DNA of 64,000 nt from Vibrio splendidus (GCF_003345295.1 NZ_CP031056.1:992001-1056000), one strand, 5' to 3'; counted from the first letter of the stretch, positions 18,721 through 28,533 are shown. The notes: generated by a model not told the origin, from the sequence alone. Numbers and translations: made by a program.

Positions 18721-18800
18721 TAAATGCCTACTAATGTTGCTAAGATGTTGTAATTGTAGATCATTGTTTTGTTAATATCTTGTCATTTATCCTCACAAGT

Positions 18801-18806
18801 AGTGTA
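18801..18806 (-). promoter_or_regulatory. Possible napF -10 element
   Basis: TACACT on the minus strand. A start site about 7 bases downstream (near 18794) would put the NarP-like site at about -42, close to the position known for E. coli napF. No good -35 is seen, as expected for an activator-dependent promoter. Confidence 0.4.
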
Positions 18807-18828
18807 GTTTTAGAAATATTTGTATAAA

Positions 18829-18844
18829 TACCCCTTAAGGGCTA
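18829..18844 (-). promoter_or_regulatory. NarP-type 7-2-7 binding site
   Basis: TACCCCT-TA-AGGGCTA: two inverted heptamers separated by two bases. The left one fits the NarL/NarP heptamer TACYYMT exactly and the right one misses by one base. It lies about 109 bases before napF and about 130 before narQ, so it could serve either gene. Confidence 0.65.
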
Positions 18845-18858
18845 AATAGGATCCTATA

Positions 18859-18872
18859 TTGTCTTAGATCAA
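18859..18872. promoter_or_regulatory. FNR-like site
   Basis: TTGTC-TTAG-ATCAA against the FNR consensus TTGAT-N4-ATCAA: one perfect and one weaker half. It lies upstream of the NarP-like site relative to napF, the same order as at E. coli napF. Confidence 0.5.
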
Positions 18873-18973
18873 TAAATTACGAAGCGTTTGGTCACATATT
18901 GAATGGAGCTCTGTTTTTTGATGTGTGACAATAGGTTTCGGACAGCCACTTATATACCTTCAGGATTTTGATT

Positions 18974-20704
18974 TTGCTTATTAAACCAGTTTCATCTGTA
19001 ACGAGTACAATAGCTAAATCACTATTGTCCATACTGCTCCTTTCGGTTGCCACTACTGGTTTTGCTATCTTCACATTGGCGTCAAGTCTCAACGACGCAG
19101 AGGCGGTTAACGTGGCTGGCTCAATGCGTATGCAAAGCTATCGTTTAGCGCATGATATTCAAATAGAATCAGCTGATTATGATTCTCATATTCGTGAATT
19201 CGAAAGTTCTCTTTATTCCCCTTCAATGGCCAACTTGGTCAGTTGGGAAGTTCCTACAGACATCACCGAAGATTACTATTTAATTATTGGTCGTTGGCAC
19301 GAGCTTAAACAGGTATTAAGCAGCGAAGACCGGAAGCACTATCTCGTATTAGTTGAAAACTTCGTTGCTGAAATCGATGGCTTCGTTTTTAAGCTGCAAG
19401 AGTTCTCTGAAGATAAGCTGATAAAGTTGGCATGGGCTGGTGGTATTGGCTTAGGGGGAATTCTCGTCATATCTCTTTTTGTTGTTCACTTTGTCCGTAA
19501 ACAAGTTGTTAAGCCGTTACATGCACTCGTTGGCGCCAGTCAGCGAATCAAAAATAGTGATTTTGCAGTCGAGTTGAAGGTCACCAATAACAACGAATTG
19601 GGTATTTTGACCAAGACATTTAACTCAATGGCGAAAGACTTGGGTGCGCTCTATCGAAATCTTGAAGACGTTGTGGATGCTAAGACAATAGAGCTACAAA
19701 ACGCTAACCAATCACTCCAGGCGTTGTATCACTCTTCACAAGAGCTGACCGTAACTCGTATCGCCCCAGAGAACTTCCGAGCAATCCTGCAACACCTCGT
19801 GAGCTTAGAAGGCATCGAATCGTTAAGGCTAGAGATTGTAGACAACTCAGGTCGTTCACTGATTATGGATGAAGGGTACGATTCGAACTTAGATTATGAA
19901 AAATTTGAAATGAAGCTGGATGATAATGAGCTTATCTTGGGCTATTTATATTGTTCATATCATCATGGCCATTCAACCAGGACGCTGATTGAGAGTTTTA
20001 TCCAACTCTTATCGCGAGCTATCTACTATAATCGCGCGCAAAAAAAAGCTGAGCAGCTTATTATTATGGAAGAGCGTGCAACAATTGCACGTGAACTGCA
20101 TGATTCACTGGCTCAGTCACTGTCGTATTTGAAAATCCAAGTGACATTGCTGAAGCGTGTGATTGGCAAACTGCCAGAGCAACAACACCGAGAGCAGTCG
20201 GAACAAATAGCGTCGGAGATCGGTAACGGTTTGGCTGATGCTTATACTCAGTTACGAGAGTTGCTCACAACCTTTAGGTTGACGATAAAAGAGGGCAACT
20301 TCGGAGAGGCTTTGAGCACCATGCTTGAAGAACTCAGCGAAAGAACAGAAGCGAAGATTAACCTAACCAATAATCTTTCATCGATTGAGCTTGATGCGCA
20401 CAGTCAGGTTCACTTGCTTCAATTGATTCGTGAAGCAACAATAAACGCAATAAAACACGCCAATGCCGACTTGATAGATGTATGCTGTATCGATGAGGAA
20501 GGTGAAGTATTCGTCGTGATTAAGGATAATGGAGATGGCTTTGACCCAAGTAGTTCGAAGATGAACCACTATGGGATGAGCATTATGCAGGAGCGTGCGG
20601 CAAGACTGAATGGCGACTTAACGATTGAAGCGGCTCAAGGTGAAGGCTGTACAGTCATATTGAAATATAAAAGTTTGAAGGAAGTTAAAGTTGACGATTT
20701 GTAA
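18974..20704 (+). CDS. narQ: Nitrate/nitrite sensor kinase NarQ
   Basis: 576 residues from a TTG at 18974, chosen because AGGA lies eight bases upstream; no ATG fits. TM1 is followed by the nitrate-binding P-box (VNVAGSMRMQSYRL, residues 46-59) with its Arg, a short periplasmic helical region, TM2 near 153-176, HAMP, a GAF-like central part, and a HisKA_3 H-box (ARELHDSLAQSL, His376). The N-box REATINAIKHA and DNGDGFD follow. It is divergent from napF and overlaps the regulator narP. NarQ is preferred to NarX because of the NarP partner and nap linkage. Confidence 0.9.
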   Translation: MLIKPVSSVTSTIAKSLLSILLLSVATTGFAIFTLASSLNDAEAVNVAGSMRMQSYRLAHDIQIESADYDSHIREFESSLYSPSMANLVSWEVPTDITEDYYLIIGRWHELKQVLSSEDRKHYLVLVENFVAEIDGFVFKLQEFSEDKLIKLAWAGGIGLGGILVISLFVVHFVRKQVVKPLHALVGASQRIKNSDFAVELKVTNNNELGILTKTFNSMAKDLGALYRNLEDVVDAKTIELQNANQSLQALYHSSQELTVTRIAPENFRAILQHLVSLEGIESLRLEIVDNSGRSLIMDEGYDSNLDYEKFEMKLDDNELILGYLYCSYHHGHSTRTLIESFIQLLSRAIYYNRAQKKAEQLIIMEERATIARELHDSLAQSLSYLKIQVTLLKRVIGKLPEQQHREQSEQIASEIGNGLADAYTQLRELLTTFRLTIKEGNFGEALSTMLEELSERTEAKINLTNNLSSIELDAHSQVHLLQLIREATINAIKHANADLIDVCCIDEEGEVFVVIKDNGDGFDPSSSKMNHYGMSIMQERAARLNGDLTIEAAQGEGCTVILKYKSLKEVKVDDL

Positions 20705-21323
20705 AGTAATGCTGGTTGATGATCATCCATTGATGCGCAGAGGTATAAGCCAATTACTGAGCTTTGAAGATGAATTCGAAGTGATTGCAGAAGCAAGTAA
20801 CGGTACTGAAGCGGTCGCTCTTGCCCATGAAGAAGAACCTGATTTGATCCTTTTGGATCTTAATATGAAAGGCATGTCTGGCCTTGATACGTTAAAGGCA
20901 CTTCGTACTGATGGCTCAAGCGCTAACATCGTTATTCTAACGGTTTCTGACAGCCCTGCAGATATTGAAGCAATTGTAAAAGCGGGCGCTGATGGTTACT
21001 TGCTTAAAGACACTGAACCCGATGAACTCATCGAATTACTGAAACAAGCGCACCATGGCGACAAAGCCTACAGCAGTGTTGTATCTCGTTACTTAAATGA
21101 TGCTGAGAGCCGCAACGACATCTTCGACCAACTGACTGAACGTGAAATGCAGATCCTTCAAGAAGTTGCAAAAGGCTACCGCAACAAGCAGATCGCAGAC
21201 CATCTGTTCATTTCTGAATCGACAGTTAAGGTACATATGAAGAGTTTGCTGAAAAAGCTACAAGTTCCTTCACGTACTGCAGCAACGGTTCTGTACCTAG
21301 AACGCTATGGTGACATGAAGTAG
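20691..21323 (+). CDS. narP: Response regulator NarP
   Basis: 210 residues from a TTG start (AAGGAAG six bases upstream), overlapping narQ by 14 bases. Receiver domain with DD at 10-11, phospho-acceptor Asp56 and Lys in LLKDTEP; LuxR-type HTH (LTEREMQILQEVAKGYRNKQIA) at the C-terminus. NarL/FixJ family. It is expected to activate nap with nitrate through the 7-2-7 site upstream. Confidence 0.9.
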   Translation: MTICKVMLVDDHPLMRRGISQLLSFEDEFEVIAEASNGTEAVALAHEEEPDLILLDLNMKGMSGLDTLKALRTDGSSANIVILTVSDSPADIEAIVKAGADGYLLKDTEPDELIELLKQAHHGDKAYSSVVSRYLNDAESRNDIFDQLTEREMQILQEVAKGYRNKQIADHLFISESTVKVHMKSLLKKLQVPSRTAATVLYLERYGDMK

Positions 21324-21471
21324 GGCTTGTTCCTTTGAAATAAAACTATTTCAAGCCGTACTGTTGGTTGTAAATATTAGGGGCAAATAACGTGAGCTTT
21401 TAACGACAGTTTCTCGTGATAACTTTTAATTTAGCATCAATAACCTCTAATGATTTTGAACACGTGACATG

Positions 21472-21510
21472 AAAAAAGGCGCTGAACTTATTAAGTTCAG
21501 CGCCTTTTTG
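21472..21510. terminator. Bidirectional terminator between narP and dcuC
   Basis: AAAAAAGGCGCTGAACTT pairs with AAGTTCAGCGCCTTTTT: about 16 paired bases with A-run and T-run flanks, between convergent genes. Confidence 0.9.
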
Positions 21511-21555
21511 TTAGGGCATTTTATATCCAAATAATCATGTCTGTTTTACTGACAA

Positions 21556-22923
21556 TTAAGCTGCCATTGGTACTAGAACAAGCGTACCGAAGATAACCGT
21601 GATAAGACCACAGATTACGGGTACAGACGTACGTTTTACTACTTCAAATGGGCTGATTTTACCCATACCAGATGTCGCGACAATTACACCAGAGACTGGT
21701 GAAATGGTACGGCCTAGGTTCGATGCCTGAAGCATTGGGATGATTAGGAACGCTGGGTTCAAGCCCATTTTCGCCGCCAGTGACGGAGCCAGTTCTACGA
21801 ATGCATAGAAAGGTGCGTTACCAGAACCTGTCGCGATAGCAGCTGCAACCGTTAGACCCGTTAGGATAAGCATTAACGCGATGCCGCCAGCACCAGCTGA
21901 CTCAGCAAGACCGATTAGGTTATCAATAGCACCGATAGACATTAGGCCTTGAGCAAATACGCCCGCCGCAACCAACAGCATTACTACGCCTTTGAATGCT
22001 TCAGCCATGCCTTGGTAGCAAGAATCTAGGTCTTCTAATGTTTTCTCACCGTCGAACTTCTTCACAACGTAATCGATGATAGCACCCACGAAGATAGAGC
22101 CCACGACGATGGTGTAGATATCAAGTGAAAGGCCTGGAATCGTACGGCCGTTAAATAGGAATACACCGATGATAGGCAGGAATGGCAGTGCAGCGTAGAA
22201 AGCGGGTGCCGTTGTTTCAATGTCTGAAACGTCTACTTTTTCCATTGGTGTGTTTTCTTTCTTATCCAGATACTTGTTCCAGAAGAAAGCGGCCGCAGCC
22301 ATCACGATGATTGCACAGATAGAAACAGGTAGTACCGTTTGAACGGCAAATACATCAAGAGACATGCCTGATTTTTCAGCTGCAATAACCACATCACCAG
22401 AAGTTGGTGAAAGAATGATTGCTGCAGGTGACGCACAAACTGCAACCGCTGCCGGGCGTGAAATACCCATTGCCGTCATCATTGGGAATAGGGTAGCCAT
22501 CAATAGCACACCAAGGCCTGTTGCAGAACTTACTGCTAGAGACATTAGACACGCTACGATGTAAGCCGCAACAAGAAGTACGTATGGAGATTTGATAGCA
22601 GCAAGCGGTTTAGAGAATTGTTTCACTACCACGTTGTTTGCGCCGATGTGCGTCATATAAGAAGCAAAGCCACAAAGAAGCATGATTTGCATGCCTAGGC
22701 CGCCTCCACGGTACTGAAGCATGTACTTAACAAATTCTAGTGAGTCGGTAACCATGTTACCTGTTGAAGCGACCTTAGCTGGTAAGACTGTGTGACCAAT
22801 AAGGCCAGTAATAAGAAGTAGGGCAAGGCCAGCAGTTAGTAATACGCCTGCCGCTTTATAGCCTTTCACAATAAAGTAACCAACAGCGATGGTAATCACT
22901 AATCCGATCAAGAGCTCTAACAT
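21556..22923 (-). CDS. dcuC: DcuC-family anaerobic C4-dicarboxylate carrier
   Basis: 455 residues from ATG 22923 (GTGGAG six bases upstream; the in-frame GTG at that site is part of the Shine-Dalgarno). It has about 12 membrane segments, with conserved ATGLGVLLMATLFPMM, SPTSGDVVIAA and ASNLGRTISPVSGVIVA typical of DcuC. It exchanges succinate, fumarate or related C4 acids, mainly during fumarate respiration. It sits beside nap/narQP in an anaerobic-respiration neighbourhood. Confidence 0.85.
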   Translation of the reverse strand: MLELLIGLVITIAVGYFIVKGYKAAGVLLTAGLALLLITGLIGHTVLPAKVASTGNMVTDSLEFVKYMLQYRGGGLGMQIMLLCGFASYMTHIGANNVVVKQFSKPLAAIKSPYVLLVAAYIVACLMSLAVSSATGLGVLLMATLFPMMTAMGISRPAAVAVCASPAAIILSPTSGDVVIAAEKSGMSLDVFAVQTVLPVSICAIIVMAAAAFFWNKYLDKKENTPMEKVDVSDIETTAPAFYAALPFLPIIGVFLFNGRTIPGLSLDIYTIVVGSIFVGAIIDYVVKKFDGEKTLEDLDSCYQGMAEAFKGVVMLLVAAGVFAQGLMSIGAIDNLIGLAESAGAGGIALMLILTGLTVAAAIATGSGNAPFYAFVELAPSLAAKMGLNPAFLIIPMLQASNLGRTISPVSGVIVATSGMGKISPFEVVKRTSVPVICGLITVIFGTLVLVPMAA

Positions 22924-23274
22924 AGAAATCTCCACAAAGTTTAAAAAATATAAGAAAGTGTTTCAGAATATGACAATGAATGTACAGAAAACTGCACTGT
23001 GGCACGAGGCATAGTTGAGGTTGATATGATCTAAGACAAACATTTTTTTCGATGTTAATTGTGGTTGTAAATCGTGATTAACTACTGTTGTTTAGATGTT
23101 AATAAACAAATTTTGTAGCTCGTTAGAATATAACTTGGATCACTTTTGTTTGTTCTAGTTGCATATGGATGCATTATTCTATAAATCGTGAGTGTTTTTT
23201 GTACTTTGGAAGGGAATGTGTAACGAAGTGGGTATTTATCGGAGTAAAGAGGTGAGAATCTTAGCTTTGACGCT
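22924..23274. other. AT-rich upstream region of dcuC
   Basis: About 350 bases with no credible ORF. An FNR or CRP site would be expected; I found single half-sites only and do not call one. Confidence 0.3.
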
Positions 23275-23306
23275 TAACGCCTACTTATTTCCCTAAGTAA
23301 GCGTTA
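23275..23306 (-). terminator. Hairpin after the VtrC-like gene
   Basis: A 13-base stem TAACGCCTACTTA / TAAGTAAGCGTTA (one G-T pair), 6-base loop, 50 bases past the stop of the minus-strand gene. Poor T-tract. Confidence 0.45.
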
Positions 23307-23356
23307 AAACACAAGCTGGCACTAAAATATAATTAGGGTGAAAATAGCGAGTGAGC

Positions 23357-23863
23357 TTAGTTCATATCAACGTCAGGAATGTCATTTGAATACGTTGACA
23401 GCTCAGAGCAGACTACCTTCTTACAAAAATGAATCATCCCATAGCGCGTCACCAGTAAAAACTCTTCTCTATTCAATGGAATGTAAGGCATCGCGTCAGA
23501 AGATAGGGTAGAACCTTCACTTATCATGACTTTTTCGTAAAACGACAACTGGCGATTCGGGATGATTTGCTGGTGTTGGTTCTCATCGAGTGAGATGTCG
23601 TGTTGAGTGACAGAGTAAGATCCCGATGACGTAAAACCGACTTGCTTGGTCGACACGTATAATAGGTCATAACTGTCATTCTTCTTAAATTCGATGTTAA
23701 TAGAAGACTGGTTATGAATCATATTATTGGACGGGTTAATAATCGAAGCTGTATTTGCTAAATAATGCCCTGCAAGGTGTGACTTCGGAATAAAGGTAGA
23801 AAGCCAACCGATTAATACGCCAAGCAGTACCACAAAAATTACTGTATTCTTTTTGTTATTCAC
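23357..23863 (-). CDS. Membrane-anchored periplasmic partner of the ToxR-like regulator (VtrC/ToxS-like)
   Basis: 168 residues: an N-terminal anchor (TVIFVVLLGVLIGWLSTFI) and a beta-rich periplasmic domain beginning GHYLAN, with a cysteine pair (FCKKVVC). Its start overlaps the end of the regulator gene by eight bases. Size, topology and overlap resemble VtrC of V. parahaemolyticus, whose beta-barrel domain pairs with VtrA to bind bile salts; ToxS and TcpH are other analogues. Assignment is by architecture, as these partners diverge strongly in sequence. Confidence 0.6.
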   Translation of the reverse strand: MNNKKNTVIFVVLLGVLIGWLSTFIPKSHLAGHYLANTASIINPSNNMIHNQSSINIEFKKNDSYDLLYVSTKQVGFTSSGSYSVTQHDISLDENQHQQIIPNRQLSFYEKVMISEGSTLSSDAMPYIPLNREEFLLVTRYGMIHFCKKVVCSELSTYSNDIPDVDMN

Positions 23864-24587
23864 AAGTCACTCCTTTAAATCCTGCTGGAAAGCTCAGAGA
23901 TTTTCCTGAATTATCGATGATGATTTTTCGTTCCTTATATTCATAAAGCGTGACGTTGAATAATTCATTAAAAGTGAATTCGTCGGATTCGATTTTACAA
24001 GAGATAAAATGCTGACCCACGAGATCTTCGCCTAGGTTATTTCTATCTAAATAAGAAAATAAATAATGGGATAAACCTGCAGTCACCAAAAATAATGTAA
24101 CCAGCGCTACTACACTGTTTGTTTTTTTCGCTGCGGCCGTTGTCTCGGTTGTTGAATTTTCTGTCGCTATGCTATCTGTCGCCGTATTGTCTTCAGGTTG
24201 TTTCGTTTCTTGTTTTGGTTGCGATTGAATTTTACGCAGCGCGCTTTCTTTGTCTTGTGTCACTTGTCCTGCAAATCGGTAGCCTTTACCGCGTTCAGTG
24301 ACGATGATCATCCCGCTCTTGTCTTCTAATGCTTTTCGGCAAATCGAGATGGTCTGCATTAGGCTACCATCTTCAACGTAGATACCTTTAGACACCCACA
24401 CTTGTTCAATCAGAACTTGGCGAGTGATCACCTCATTGGGTCTCGAGATAAAAAACTTAAGCAGCTCTGATTCATTAGAACCTATTGGGTAGGTACGGCC
24501 CGTCTTAAAGTGATGGATTTCATTCTCTTCTAAATTGACCTGTATATCATCATTGATAATAAATTCAGCAGACATCTGGGTTCTCAT
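23856..24587 (-). CDS. ToxR/VtrA-like transmembrane transcriptional regulator
   Basis: 243 residues. A cytoplasmic OmpR-type winged helix (about residues 20-110; IGSNESELLKFFISRPNEV, ending ERGKGYRF), a Thr/Glu-rich linker (about 115-155), one transmembrane helix (VVALVTLFLVTAGLSHYLF), and a small periplasmic domain of about 65 residues with two cysteines (ISCKIE and GVTCE at the C-terminus). This is the plan of ToxR, TcpP and VtrA, which bind DNA from the membrane. The size is very close to VtrA. It is divergent from volA/fadL, which it may control. Confidence 0.75.
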   Translation of the reverse strand: MRTQMSAEFIINDDIQVNLEENEIHHFKTGRTYPIGSNESELLKFFISRPNEVITRQVLIEQVWVSKGIYVEDGSLMQTISICRKALEDKSGMIIVTERGKGYRFAGQVTQDKESALRKIQSQPKQETKQPEDNTATDSIATENSTTETTAAAKKTNSVVALVTLFLVTAGLSHYLFSYLDRNNLGEDLVGQHFISCKIESDEFTFNELFNVTLYEYKERKIIIDNSGKSLSFPAGFKGVTCE

Positions 24588-24974
24588 TGTTATAAGCGTT
24601 CTAACCTAAATATAACAAATCTTACAACAAACATAAACTTACCGATTTCATCGTCTTTGATATTTAAGTAACTGAATTTATGTTGATTATTAATCTAATT
24701 AGATTTCCTTATATACCTTTTTTAGGTTGTTTAATGCGGTTTCAGGTGCTTGCCGTTAGTAGCTATTGGATCATTAACGGGTGACGCTGATTTAGTGGGT
24801 GTGGGTTAACTGCTCAAATTTCTTACGTAGTTTTATCAACGTGTCATTCCAACTCTGTGTTGCCTTGCTCTCTACGAATAAAAGTCGAGCTTACCTCCGA
24901 CTCAATTGGCAACTCAAATAACGATAAATCGCATGGCCACACCAGTTGAATGCGAAAGCTACGAAGGAGCTGTT
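24588..24974. other. Divergent promoter region between the ToxR-like regulator and volA
   Basis: About 390 bases, AT-rich near the regulator. A frame open from 24906 runs into volA but lacks a good start there. No operator was identified. Confidence 0.3.
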
Positions 24975-27155
24975 TTGAAAGATTTCAATAAGCCATATAT
25001 ATGTGGACTAATTACGCTTGCCTTACTCGGCTGTCAGTCTGAAGACTCGACTCAAGAACCTGTTTCAGTTTTGGTTCCTTACAACATTAACGAACTACCA
25101 AAACCGAACGATGGGTATGGGTATGACGAGGATAGAACCATTACCGGAGTCGGTGAACACGCTGTGACTATGTCATCGAAGAATGACGCTTATTATCAGG
25201 ACTACAACAATTCATACGCAGCACTAGATGGCTGGGGCCTTTGTGCAGAACCGATTTTAATTCCTCTACAAAGTGTTAATTCTGATAAGCGTTATCCATT
25301 AGATAACAACTCTTTATTAAATAATGTCGTGTTAATTGATGAGAGTGGGGAATTAGTTGCAACTCGCGTCGAAGCTGATGGGTCAAATATTAAGATTCAA
25401 TGTGAAGCTAGTCTCAAACCTCATGAAATTTATTCAGTCGTTGTAACTGATGGTGTGAAAACAGAATTTGGAGAGTCGCTTCAAGCTGCGCAATCTTTCA
25501 ATGACCTTTTATATTCAGGTGTTCCCCTTGAAAGTGAAAGAGATATTGAATTACAGAAACAAGTACTTAGTGCTATGGACGCATACTACAAGCACTTTCC
25601 TGAACAAGGTGTTCCTGTGTATGCCGCTCAGTTTACAACGCAGAGTGCGTATTCGACTTTAGATGCGATGAGAGATAATCATATTTCTGAAGGAACGACT
25701 TTCTTACGAGAGCTCATCTTGGTCGCAGATAAAACGACTAAATATGATCTTTATAATCAAAAATTGAAGCTTCCATTTTATTTACCTTTTACTGAAAGTC
25801 GTGAGGCTGAATGTAATTATGATCAATACGAGCCTAAAGCATCATGCCCACCGTTATATGAATGGATGAAAACAAGCTCTGGTGGCTTTCCTACTCAAGA
25901 TGACCCACTTCCAATTGTCGTAGAGTCACAAATTATCAATGCTGATATCTACACCCCAGCTCGTTGGGATGGAATCGAGCAGCTACCGACGGTGGTTTTT
26001 GTTCATGGCGTTACAGCTGATAAGTCTGCCGCTTCGCTAATGGCAAAAGATTATACAACACAGGGCTTTGCGGTGGTGGCTATTGATATGCCTTATCATG
26101 GTGAGCGCATGAGATACGATTTAAATGGACTTGAAATTAGTGCTAAAGCGAACAAATCTTTCTTCATCAATATCGACTCGCCTCTTGCTCTTCGCTCCAA
26201 TTTACAACAGTCGGTTTCAGATTTTTTAGGTTTACGTTTTGCTTTGAATGGTCAGCCATGGGTTGATAAGAAAAATATTCACTTAGTCGGGCACTCTCTG
26301 GGCGGAATTATGTCGGTAATGGTCAGCGAGTTTAGCCAAGAGACTCGCGAGCTGCAGGCTAACTCTGACTTCTCATTTAATACCGTTAATTTTGTTGTTC
26401 CGGGACAAGGTTTAACCAATTTGGTTTTGTCTTCTCAAACGCTGGGGCCAGAAATGTCTGAAGGAGTGAAAAAATCCCCAGATGTACAGCGCAGTATTGC
26501 TGAGACAGTTGTTCCTGAAAGCTGCGTGACAGATACGAGCAATCAACAATGTATCGCGGTGTTGAACGAGTTTGTCAGTTCATCTTCCGAAAATGCTCTT
26601 ACGGTTAGCCAGTTAGAAAATGATATTTATGACCTTCTTGTGACTGGTTTAAAGCAGGGAGTTCAGGCTGCCATCGACAGTTCAGATCCTGCGAGTTTTA
26701 CATCCCGTCAAGCCAACAACGAACAACCAACGTTATTGTTGGCGGCTGTAGGTGACTGCGGTGACTCATGTGATGTCGGCGTTGATTACATTCCAGACAG
26801 TGTCGTTCCCAACTCAGCTCCAGACAACATAAGAACGGGAACTGAGCCACTTATTAAGGCTTTGGGATTGGCACCAATTACGGGCACGACAGGACAGCCA
26901 TTAACTACTACTGAAACTCGCGGGGTCATTCGAACGACCACGGGAGGGCATGGTACTTATCTGTTCCCTTATGAAGGAACGATGGACGAATCGGGATTAC
27001 CCGGATTTCCAGATTCAGAAGAGCTTAATTTTGTTTGGGATGCGACCAATACTCAGCAGGTTGCCGTTGCCTCGATGGTAACAACAAAGGGTGCCTCAAT
27101 CGAGATAGTGAACGAAGATCATATCGAAACAGAGGTGCCTCAAAATGAAGAATAA
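24975..27155 (+). CDS. volA: VolA/Pla-1-type lipoprotein phospholipase
   Basis: 726 residues from a TTG at 24975. This start has a perfect AAGGAG six bases upstream and gives a clean lipoprotein signal (lipobox LLGC, Cys20). An alpha/beta hydrolase with VFVHGVTADKSA and the nucleophile box GHSLGG (Ser441), then TTGGHGTY near the C-terminus as a likely His site. VolA of V. cholerae is a surface lysophospholipase that frees fatty acids from lysophosphatidylcholine for uptake by the neighbouring FadL. It overlaps the downstream fadL gene by 11 bases, the same pairing. Confidence 0.82.
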   Translation: MKDFNKPYICGLITLALLGCQSEDSTQEPVSVLVPYNINELPKPNDGYGYDEDRTITGVGEHAVTMSSKNDAYYQDYNNSYAALDGWGLCAEPILIPLQSVNSDKRYPLDNNSLLNNVVLIDESGELVATRVEADGSNIKIQCEASLKPHEIYSVVVTDGVKTEFGESLQAAQSFNDLLYSGVPLESERDIELQKQVLSAMDAYYKHFPEQGVPVYAAQFTTQSAYSTLDAMRDNHISEGTTFLRELILVADKTTKYDLYNQKLKLPFYLPFTESREAECNYDQYEPKASCPPLYEWMKTSSGGFPTQDDPLPIVVESQIINADIYTPARWDGIEQLPTVVFVHGVTADKSAASLMAKDYTTQGFAVVAIDMPYHGERMRYDLNGLEISAKANKSFFINIDSPLALRSNLQQSVSDFLGLRFALNGQPWVDKKNIHLVGHSLGGIMSVMVSEFSQETRELQANSDFSFNTVNFVVPGQGLTNLVLSSQTLGPEMSEGVKKSPDVQRSIAETVVPESCVTDTSNQQCIAVLNEFVSSSSENALTVSQLENDIYDLLVTGLKQGVQAAIDSSDPASFTSRQANNEQPTLLLAAVGDCGDSCDVGVDYIPDSVVPNSAPDNIRTGTEPLIKALGLAPITGTTGQPLTTTETRGVIRTTTGGHGTYLFPYEGTMDESGLPGFPDSEELNFVWDATNTQQVAVASMVTTKGASIEIVNEDHIETEVPQNEE

Positions 27156-28338
27156 ACTTTTATTGGGTACTGCAGTTACTCTCGTTCCTTGCCTGATTAA
27201 CGCGGCCGGTTTTCAACTTAACGCACAGTCCGCAACCGGGCTAGGTCGTGCATTCTCGGGTGATGCTGTGATGGCCGATAGCGCTGCGATTGTTGCTAAG
27301 AACAGCGCTGCGATGGCTTACATCGAGCAACCAACACTTTCTGTCGGTGCTATCTATATCGATAGTGGTATTGATGTGTCTAATGTTAGCTACACGCCAA
27401 TGATTGGTGATACTGAAATGTTGGATGACCAATCATTAGACGCAGGGACATTAGTTCCAAACATTCATTATGTTCATCCTATCGAAGATTCGAAGTTCAC
27501 ATTAGGTGCAACGGTTCACTCCAACTTTGGTACGGATGTTGAGTTTGATGATTCGTTTGAAGCGGATGAGTTTGGAGGAAAAACAGCGCTCTCAAGTATC
27601 AATGTCGGCTTTGCTGTCGCTTATGAGTTGTCTGAAAAAATCAACTTAGGTGCCGGGCTGGATGTTATCTACGGTGAGGGTGAAATCTACCGTCAGGGCT
27701 TGTTGAATGTAGATGCGGACGGCTTTGGTTTGGGAGCCAACATTGGTGCAACTTATCAAGTGAATGAGCGAAACAGGTTCGGTGTTTCTTATCGCTACAG
27801 CCCTGATATCGAAGTTGAAGGTGACATCACTAAAGCAGGCGTTTCTGCTGACAAAATGAACGTCCCGTTACCTGATACTTTGGAGTTTTCCGGTTGGCAC
27901 CAACTCAACGATCAGTGGGCTTTTCACTACAGCCTGCAGTGGGTGAATTGGTCTGAGTTTGATTCATTAACGTCTGACTCTTATGACGACTCTATTAAAG
28001 AGTATAAATGGAAAGATGCCGGACATGTTTCTGTCGGTGGTACATACACCATGTCGAAAGACGTCGTTCTAAGAGCGGGCTACATGTACGACATTTCCCC
28101 GACTGACGAACTCACATCTCTCTCTATTCCTGATGTTAACCGTCATTGGCTCACGGTCGGAGGGACGTATAACTTCACCGATGCCAGTTCTGTGGACATT
28201 GCTGTCGGCTTTATCATCGGAGAATCACAAGATATTGACGAAAACCTGACGACGATTCCAGGAACGAGTTCCAATATAACTGCTGATGTGACTGCCGATG
28301 CTCTCTTGCTTGGTGTTCAATATCAACATCGTTTTTAA
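27145..28338 (+). CDS. fadL: FadL-family outer-membrane long-chain fatty acid transporter
   Basis: 397 residues: a signal peptide ending INA, then AGFQLNAQSATGLGRAFSGDA (hatch domain start, given here in fragments) and a beta-barrel ending in the aromatic C-terminal signature VQYQHRF. FadL moves long-chain fatty acids across the outer membrane. Its start lies inside the volA 3' end, so it is translationally coupled: VolA makes the substrate, FadL imports it. Other FadL paralogs are likely elsewhere in the genome. Confidence 0.88.
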   Translation: MKNKLLLGTAVTLVPCLINAAGFQLNAQSATGLGRAFSGDAVMADSAAIVAKNSAAMAYIEQPTLSVGAIYIDSGIDVSNVSYTPMIGDTEMLDDQSLDAGTLVPNIHYVHPIEDSKFTLGATVHSNFGTDVEFDDSFEADEFGGKTALSSINVGFAVAYELSEKINLGAGLDVIYGEGEIYRQGLLNVDADGFGLGANIGATYQVNERNRFGVSYRYSPDIEVEGDITKAGVSADKMNVPLPDTLEFSGWHQLNDQWAFHYSLQWVNWSEFDSLTSDSYDDSIKEYKWKDAGHVSVGGTYTMSKDVVLRAGYMYDISPTDELTSLSIPDVNRHWLTVGGTYNFTDASSVDIAVGFIIGESQDIDENLTTIPGTSSNITADVTADALLLGVQYQHRF

Positions 28339-28391
28339 CTTTTACTTTGGAGTTCAGAACGTAAAAATTTAGGAATCATATAAAAATTGTA

Positions 28392-28420
28392 GGGCTCGAC
28401 AGTGAGTTGAGCCCTTTTCT
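28392..28420 (+). terminator. Rho-independent terminator after fadL
   Basis: A stem GGGCTCGAC / GTTGAGCCC (one G-T pair), followed by TTTTCTC. Confidence 0.85.
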
Positions 28421-28533
28421 CATTATTAGCTGTTTTAGCATTATTTAAATAGCTGGAAGCTCATTAAGTAAGAAATAGCTGCTTAGAAAAACGTTTTAAT
28501 TCAGACGAATTCAAACGGTTATGGTTATTAAAA

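Noticed and set aside
22924..23110. FNR site upstream of dcuC
   Set aside because: Only one good half-site (TTGAT); the second half does not fit.
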